In this document: one piece after another, positions 13,539 to 17,995 of the stretch
Position numbering within the stretch: position 1 is the first letter of the stretch
Layout: the number at the start of each line of letters is the position of its first letter
Assembly (NCBI GenBank): GCA_003105225.1
Contig: PQAK01000055.1
Location: forward strand, 296 to 18,290
Source of the DNA: Deltaproteobacteria bacterium
Lineage (GTDB): Bacteria > Desulfobacterota > Deferrimicrobia > Deferrimicrobiales > Deferrimicrobiaceae
Length of the DNA: 17,995 nt
Direction of reading: 5' to 3'
Notes under the pieces: model-generated
Seen by the model: the letters and a program-made list of their open reading frames with translations, nothing else
Told to the model about the DNA's origin: nothing
Database searches by the model: none
Program-made: the position numbers and the translations under genes

Positions 13539-14849
13539 ATGAAGGTCGCACCGCTACCCGTCCATGAAACCGTCGGGACGCCGGGCCAGGGACTCGCCGG
13601 AGCCACCCTGGGATTCTTCATCGGTTTTGCCGCGGTCTCCCTGTTCGGGCCCACCGCGAAGAGCCTCAAGGGAATCATGGGCCTGGGCCCTCTCGAGATC
13701 GGATTCCTCGTGGCCGCCCCCTCTCTATCGGGATCCCTCCTGCGGATCCCCTTCTCCGCCTGGGTCGACACCACGGGGGGCAAGAAGCCGTTCCTGGTCC
13801 TCCTCCTCCTCTCCATCGCCGGCATGGCCGGGCTGTTCCTGACCCTTCACAACTACTACCCGGCGCGGATGACCCCCTCGTTCTACCCTCTGATCCTCCT
13901 CCTCGGGGTCCTGTGCGGGTGCGGGATCGCCACATTTTCCGTCGGCATCGGCCAGGTGGCCTACTGGTACCCCAAGGCCCGGCAAGGGACCGCGTTGGGC
14001 ACGTACGCCGGGATCGGGAACCTCGCCCCCGGGATCTTCACGCTCCTGCTGCCCATCGCCCTCGTGACCCTGGGGCTTGCCGGCTCCTACCTGGCATGGC
14101 TCGCCTTCCTCGCCGCCGGGACCTGCGCCTACGCCGTCCTCGGAAGGAATGCGTGGTTCTTCCAGATGACGGCACGGGGGATCCCCAGGGAGGAGGCGAG
14201 GGAGGCCTCCGCCCTGCGCGGGCAGGAGATCTTCCCGTCCGGCAGCCTGGTGGAGAGCCTCCTCCTGTCGGCGAAGAGCTGGAAAACGTGGGCCCTCGTG
14301 GCGATCTACTTCACGACCTTCGGCGGATTCATCGCCATGACCGCCTGGCTCCCCGTGTACTGGACCTCCTTCTTCGCCGCGACGCCCGTGCTCGCGGGGG
14401 TGCTGGCCGGCGCCTACTCGATCGCCACCTCCATCGTCCGGGTGGGCGGCGGGGTGCTTTCCGACCGCATCGGCGGAGAGCGCGCGGGGATCCTCGGGCT
14501 GGGGATCATGCTGGCCGGGGCGGTGCTGATGTCCCTCTCGCGGGATTTCAGCCTCTCCGTCGCCGCCCAGATCGTGATGGGCGCCGGGATGGGAGTGTCC
14601 AATGCGGCCGTTTTCAAGCTGGTTCCCCAGGAGATCCCCGAGGCGGTGGGCGGCGCAGCGGGGTGGGTGGGGGGTCTCGGGGCCTTCGGTGGATTCGCCA
14701 TCCCCCCGCTGATGGGCACGATCGTGAAGGTCCAGGGAACCGGCGGCTATGCGACGGGGTTTCTGGTGTTCGTCTGCCTGGCGGTGATATCGCTCCTCCT
14801 TGTCGAGGTCCTGCGGCGGAAACGCGCCGGGGCCCCGGGGTTCGCGTGA
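13539..14849 (+). CDS. narK: NarK-type nitrate/nitrite transporter (MFS)
   Basis: 436 aa with about 12 hydrophobic segments, the usual NarK length. The two nitrate-signature regions of the family are recognisable: AGIGNLAPG (Ala157-Gly165) and GGLGAFGGF (Gly378-Phe386, followed by AIPPLMG). The N-terminal half has DTTGGKK in the loop between helices 2 and 3. In the family, NarK proteins bring nitrate into the cytoplasm, by proton symport or nitrite exchange, where NarG reduces it. The ATG at 13539 has GGAGGG 7 bases upstream. An upstream in-frame extension exists but overlaps the divergent gene and lacks support. It is the first gene of the apparent narK-cytochrome-narG operon. A related NasA-type assimilatory role is less likely, given narG. 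Confidence 0.9.
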   Translation: MKVAPLPVHETVGTPGQGLAGATLGFFIGFAAVSLFGPTAKSLKGIMGLGPLEIGFLVAAPSLSGSLLRIPFSAWVDTTGGKKPFLVLLLLSIAGMAGLFLTLHNYYPARMTPSFYPLILLLGVLCGCGIATFSVGIGQVAYWYPKARQGTALGTYAGIGNLAPGIFTLLLPIALVTLGLAGSYLAWLAFLAAGTCAYAVLGRNAWFFQMTARGIPREEAREASALRGQEIFPSGSLVESLLLSAKSWKTWALVAIYFTTFGGFIAMTAWLPVYWTSFFAATPVLAGVLAGAYSIATSIVRVGGGVLSDRIGGERAGILGLGIMLAGAVLMSLSRDFSLSVAAQIVMGAGMGVSNAAVFKLVPQEIPEAVGGAAGWVGGLGAFGGFAIPPLMGTIVKVQGTGGYATGFLVFVCLAVISLLLVEVLRRKRAGAPGFA

Positions 14850-14885
14850 GGGGGGAACGCCGGTCGATCCTGCGGAGCACACCAC

Positions 14886-14900
14886 TCCTCCGGCGGAGGA
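14886..14900 (+). promoter_or_regulatory. Hairpin covering the ribosome binding site of the cytochrome gene
   Basis: TCCTCC (14886-14891), a 3-base loop GGC, and GGAGGA (14895-14900) form a perfect 6-bp stem. The right arm is the Shine-Dalgarno of the cytochrome c gene, whose ATG is at 14905, so the hairpin would hide the ribosome site unless opened by translation or a factor. Confidence 0.45.
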
Positions 14901-14904
14901 ATCC

Positions 14905-15708
14905 ATGAAGAAGCGTTCGGGATATCTACCGGTATTGCTCCTCCTGTCCCTTGCCTTGTCCGTACCGGCGCAAGCCGATTCGGGAAAGGAGAAATTCGAA
15001 AAGGAGTGCTCCGGCTGCCACACGATCGGCGGCGGCGATTCGGGCGGCCCCGACCTTTCGGGCGTTGCGGGGAAGAGGCCGGCCGACTGGCTCGAGAGGA
15101 TCATCGTCGAGCCCGATAAGCTGACTGCCGAAAAGGACCCGGTCCAGCTGGACCTGGTGAAGAAATACGGCGGCGAGATGCCGAACCTCGGGTTGAGCCG
15201 GAAGGATGCGCGAAAGATCATCGCCTATCTCCAGGAGATTTCACCGGCGGCTCCGCCCGCGGCGGCTTCCGGGGCCGTCCCGCCTCCCGAACCGGCGCCG
15301 AAGGCGATGGAAACCGTGGTGACCCCGGAACTCGTCGCCTTGGGGAAGGCCCTCTTCACCGGCGACAAGCCCTTCACGAACGGCGGCGCTCCCTGCGCGG
15401 CATGTCACAGCTTCGGCTATTCGGGGGTGACGTGGGGAGCCCTGGCCGCCGACCTGAGCGCGCGCACGGAAGCGGTCGGGGAGCCGGGATTGCGGGGGAT
15501 GTTGAAAAGCCTCAACTTCCCGATCATGAGAAAGACCTACGCCGGCAAGCCCCTGACCGACGAGGAGATCGCCGCGCTGGTCGTGTTTGCCAAGGATGCC
15601 GTGGCCCGCAAGGCTCCTCCCGCCGGCAGGTACTTCCCGGCGGCGGGAGTCGGCATCTTCGTCTGCCTGATCGTGGGGTTGATGCTGTACCAAAGGAGGA
15701 TCCGGTAA
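14905..15708 (+). CDS. Membrane-anchored dihaem cytochrome c (NarC-like) of the nar operon
   Basis: 267 aa. A signal peptide (residues 1-24, AQA before Asp25) sends two class I cytochrome domains to the periplasm. Haem sites are CSGCH (35-39) and CAACH (164-168); likely distal ligands are Met92 (GEMPNL) and Met208 (PIMRKTY). A Pro/Ala-rich linker (about 112-135) joins the domains. A C-terminal membrane helix (about 244-262) ending in QRRIR anchors it with the tail inside. Position directly before narG, with overlapping TAATG, indicates an electron-transfer role for nitrate reductase. In Thermus thermophilus a dihaem cytochrome, NarC, heads the nar operon and is part of the enzyme; this protein may be its counterpart, but that rests on context. 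The start has GGAGGA upstream. Confidence 0.88.
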   Translation: MKKRSGYLPVLLLLSLALSVPAQADSGKEKFEKECSGCHTIGGGDSGGPDLSGVAGKRPADWLERIIVEPDKLTAEKDPVQLDLVKKYGGEMPNLGLSRKDARKIIAYLQEISPAAPPAAASGAVPPPEPAPKAMETVVTPELVALGKALFTGDKPFTNGGAPCAACHSFGYSGVTWGALAADLSARTEAVGEPGLRGMLKSLNFPIMRKTYAGKPLTDEEIAALVVFAKDAVARKAPPAGRYFPAAGVGIFVCLIVGLMLYQRRIR

Positions 15709-17995
15709 TGTCGAGCGGACGGATCAAGGACGACCGCACCCCGGCGGACCGGGGCTGGGAGGAGTTCTACCGGAACCGCTGGCAGTACGACAAGGTGGTG
15801 CGGAGCACCCACGGGGTGAACTGCACCGGCGGGTGCAGCTGGATGGTCCACGTGAAGGACGGGATCGTCGCCTGGGAGCTCCAGGCCAACGACTACCCGC
15901 AGTTCAACGGGGGCATCCCCAACCACGAGCCGCGCGGCTGCACCCGGGGGATCAGCTACTCCTGGTATCTCTACAGCCCCATGCGGGTCAAGCACCCCTA
16001 CATGCGCGGGGCCCTGATCGACTTGTGGCGGGAAGCCCGGCAACGCTTCGACGACCCGGTGGACGCCTGGAAAAGCATCGTGGAAAACCCCGAATCGCGG
16101 AAAGCCTACACCGGCAAGCGCGGCATGGGGGGCTTCCGGCGGGCGTCCTGGGACGACGCGGTCGAGCTGATCGCCGCCTCCAGCGTCTATACCGCGAAAA
16201 AATACGGGCCCGACCGGGTCATCGGATTCACCCCGATCCCCGCCATGTCCATGATCAGCTACGCCGCCGGGACCCGCTTCCTGCAGCTCTTCGGCGGGGT
16301 GTGCATGAGCTTCTACGACTGGTACTGCGATCTTCCCCCCGCGTCGCCGCAGGTCTGGGGGGAGCAGACCGACGTCCCCGAGTCGGCCGACTGGTACAAC
16401 GCGTCCTATATCGTCCTGTGCGGCTCCAACGTCCCGATGACGCGGACCCCCGATTCCCATTTCTTCACCGAGGCCCGCTACCGGGGGGCCAAGGTCGTGG
16501 TCATGTCCCCCGACTACTCCATCGCGACCAAGTTCGCCGACAACTGGCTGCCGGTCGCACAGGGGCACGACGGCGCGTTCTGGATGGCGGTGAACCACGT
16601 CATCCTCAAGGAGTATTACGCGGACCGGCAGGTTCCCTTCTTCGAGGAGTACGCGCGGAAATACACCGACCTTCCGTTCCTGGTGAAGCTCGTGGAAACG
16701 GACGGCGCGCTGCGGCCGGGGGAGTTCCTCCGGGCCGACGAGATCGAGCGCGGCGCCGGGCTCGAGCAGGCCGACTGGACGCTATGCGTGGCGGACGGGA
16801 AAGGGGAGGTGAAGATCCCCCACGGCAGCCTCGGCTCCCGCTGGAGCAAGGCGGAGGGGAAGTGGAACCTGGACATGAAGGACATGGTGGACGGCTCCGA
16901 CATCGATTGCCGTATGACCTTTCTCGGCGGCGAGACCCGCGCGGTCCGGTTCCGTTTCGAAACGGATGGAGATGCGATCCGGGAAGTCCCGGTCCGTCGG
17001 ATCGAGACCCGGAACGGCGAGGCGACGGTCACGACCGTCTTCGACCTCCTCATGGCCCAGTTCGGCGTCTCGCGGGGCCTGGGCGGCGACTATCCGCAAA
17101 CCTACGACGAGGACAAGCCGTTCACGCCGAAGTGGCAGGAGAAATACACCGGCATCGCCGCCGGGTCCATGCTGAAGATCGCACGCGAGTGGGCCGAGAA
17201 CGGGGAGAAGAGCGGCGGCCGGAACATGATCATCGTCGGCGCCGGCATCAACCACTGGTACCACAACGACCTGATCTACCGGGCCGCCATCACCTCCCTC
17301 ATCCTGACGGGAAGCGTCGGGCGCAACGGGGCGGGGCTCGCCCACTACGTGGGCCAGGAGAAGGTGGTGCCGCTCGCCCCCTGGACCTCCATCGCCATGG
17401 CCCAGGACTGGGTGAAGCCTTCCCGCCTTCAGAACACCCCGAGCTTCTGGTACATCCATTCCGACCAGTGGAGGTACGACCGGAGCTTCGTCGACTACTT
17501 CAAGCCGGAAACCGGGGAGAACATGCCGCTCCACGCCGCGGACATGAACGCCAAGGCGGTCCGCCTCGGCTGGCTTCCGTTCTCCCCCCACTTCAACGAC
17601 AGCACCCTGCGGCTGGTGGAGGCGGCGAAGGCCGCGGGAGCCCGCACGGACGACGAGATCCGCGGATGGCTCGTGTCCCGCCTCAAGAGCGGCGAGACGC
17701 GGTTCGCCATCGAGGACCCGGACGGGGAGGGGAACTCCCCCAAGGTCTGGTTCATCTGGCGCGCCAACGCCATTTCCGCCAGCGCCAAGGGGCACGAGTT
17801 CTTCCTGAAGCACGTGATCGGCGCCCCCAACAGCAGCTTCACCGCGAAGGAGGTCGCCAAGGGGGCGGTGAAGGACCTGGTCTGGCACGAGAAGGCCCCC
17901 GAAGGGAAGATGGACCTCGTGGTGGACCTGAATTTCCGCATGGACACCTCGACCCTCTATTCCGACATCGTCCTGCCGGCGGCCACCTGGTACGA
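15708..17995 (+). CDS. narG: Respiratory nitrate reductase alpha subunit NarG (N-terminal part)
   Basis: The first 762 codons of a protein of roughly 1200; the rest lies beyond the window. NarG reduces nitrate to nitrite at a Mo-bisMGD centre. The FS0 cluster ligands are visible: His35, Cys39 and Cys43 (HGVNCTGGC) and Cys78 (PRGCTRG). The molybdenum-ligand Asp falls in FYDWYCDLPPASPQ (Asp208, matching E. coli Asp222 by a constant offset of 14). Further identity to E. coli NarG is seen in NHEPRGC, SYSWYLYS, GEQTDVPESADWYN and MTRTPDSHFFTEARYRG. There is no twin-arginine signal, so this is the cytoplasm-facing type. AGGAGG lies before the ATG, which overlaps the cytochrome stop. narH, narJ and narI should follow. 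Confidence 0.95.
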   Translation, partial: MSSGRIKDDRTPADRGWEEFYRNRWQYDKVVRSTHGVNCTGGCSWMVHVKDGIVAWELQANDYPQFNGGIPNHEPRGCTRGISYSWYLYSPMRVKHPYMRGALIDLWREARQRFDDPVDAWKSIVENPESRKAYTGKRGMGGFRRASWDDAVELIAASSVYTAKKYGPDRVIGFTPIPAMSMISYAAGTRFLQLFGGVCMSFYDWYCDLPPASPQVWGEQTDVPESADWYNASYIVLCGSNVPMTRTPDSHFFTEARYRGAKVVVMSPDYSIATKFADNWLPVAQGHDGAFWMAVNHVILKEYYADRQVPFFEEYARKYTDLPFLVKLVETDGALRPGEFLRADEIERGAGLEQADWTLCVADGKGEVKIPHGSLGSRWSKAEGKWNLDMKDMVDGSDIDCRMTFLGGETRAVRFRFETDGDAIREVPVRRIETRNGEATVTTVFDLLMAQFGVSRGLGGDYPQTYDEDKPFTPKWQEKYTGIAAGSMLKIAREWAENGEKSGGRNMIIVGAGINHWYHNDLIYRAAITSLILTGSVGRNGAGLAHYVGQEKVVPLAPWTSIAMAQDWVKPSRLQNTPSFWYIHSDQWRYDRSFVDYFKPETGENMPLHAADMNAKAVRLGWLPFSPHFNDSTLRLVEAAKAAGARTDDEIRGWLVSRLKSGETRFAIEDPDGEGNSPKVWFIWRANAISASAKGHEFFLKHVIGAPNSSFTAKEVAKGAVKDLVWHEKAPEGKMDLVVDLNFRMDTSTLYSDIVLPAATWY

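Noticed and set aside
13400..13825. 142-codon N-terminal extension of the RCK protein
   Set aside because: It would read antisense through the start of narK and through the AT-rich promoter island; the ATG at 13399 has a good ribosome site.
1..17995. CRISPR arrays, tRNA or rRNA genes, and insertion sequence transposases
   Set aside because: No regularly spaced repeats, no tRNA-like cloverleaf or rRNA sequence, and no transposase motif were seen in any frame.

Overview
The window is about 18 kb of dense, GC-rich bacterial DNA. It starts inside a branched-chain amino acid ABC transporter ATPase gene and ends inside narG. The mix suggests a facultatively or obligately anaerobic, Gram-negative bacterium with a periplasm, probably of the Desulfobacterota/Geobacter-like group: Liv-type ATPases next to paired class III CoA-transferases, a TlpA-type thioredoxin, an outer-membrane barrel ending in Phe, a c-type cytochrome and a membrane nitrate reductase. 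That placement is inferred from gene style and not from a phylogenetic marker.

Region 1 (1-3672, + strand) is a tightly packed operon: livG-like end, livF, then two class III CoA-transferase subunits, all with overlapping stop/start codons, closed by a strong 14-bp hairpin at 3631-3672. It looks like an uptake plus CoA-activation unit for an organic acid. Region 2 (3859-5859) is a KefB-like cation/proton antiporter with a C-terminal RCK module, split by a single in-frame TAG. Region 3 (5940-7434) pairs a TlpA-like thiol-disulfide protein with an outer-membrane barrel-like protein whose mature N-terminus carries a CxxC. Region 4 (7532-10986) couples an unrecognised 354-aa protein, with faint kinase-fold resemblance, to a penicillin-amidase-family Ntn hydrolase that is probably a lipoprotein; the two overlap by 4 bases.

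Region 5 (10996-11573) holds a small membrane protein on the minus strand and a ~180-bp palindromic repeat element with imperfect terminal inverted repeats and a central hairpin. Region 6 (11574-13399) has a signal-less HtrA-type serine protease converging on a two-TM RCK protein that lacks the potassium selectivity filter. Region 7 (13539-17995) is a nitrate respiration operon: narK-type transporter, a membrane-anchored dihaem cytochrome c and narG (truncated by the window edge). The cytochrome next to narG recalls the NarC arrangement of Thermus, in which a dihaem cytochrome c belongs to the nitrate reductase.

The points most worth a second look are the amber-split KefB, the palindromic element and its position at the start of the small membrane gene, the kinase-like/acylase pair, the TlpA/CxxC-barrel pair, the cytochrome-containing nar operon, and a codon-usage shift inside livF.
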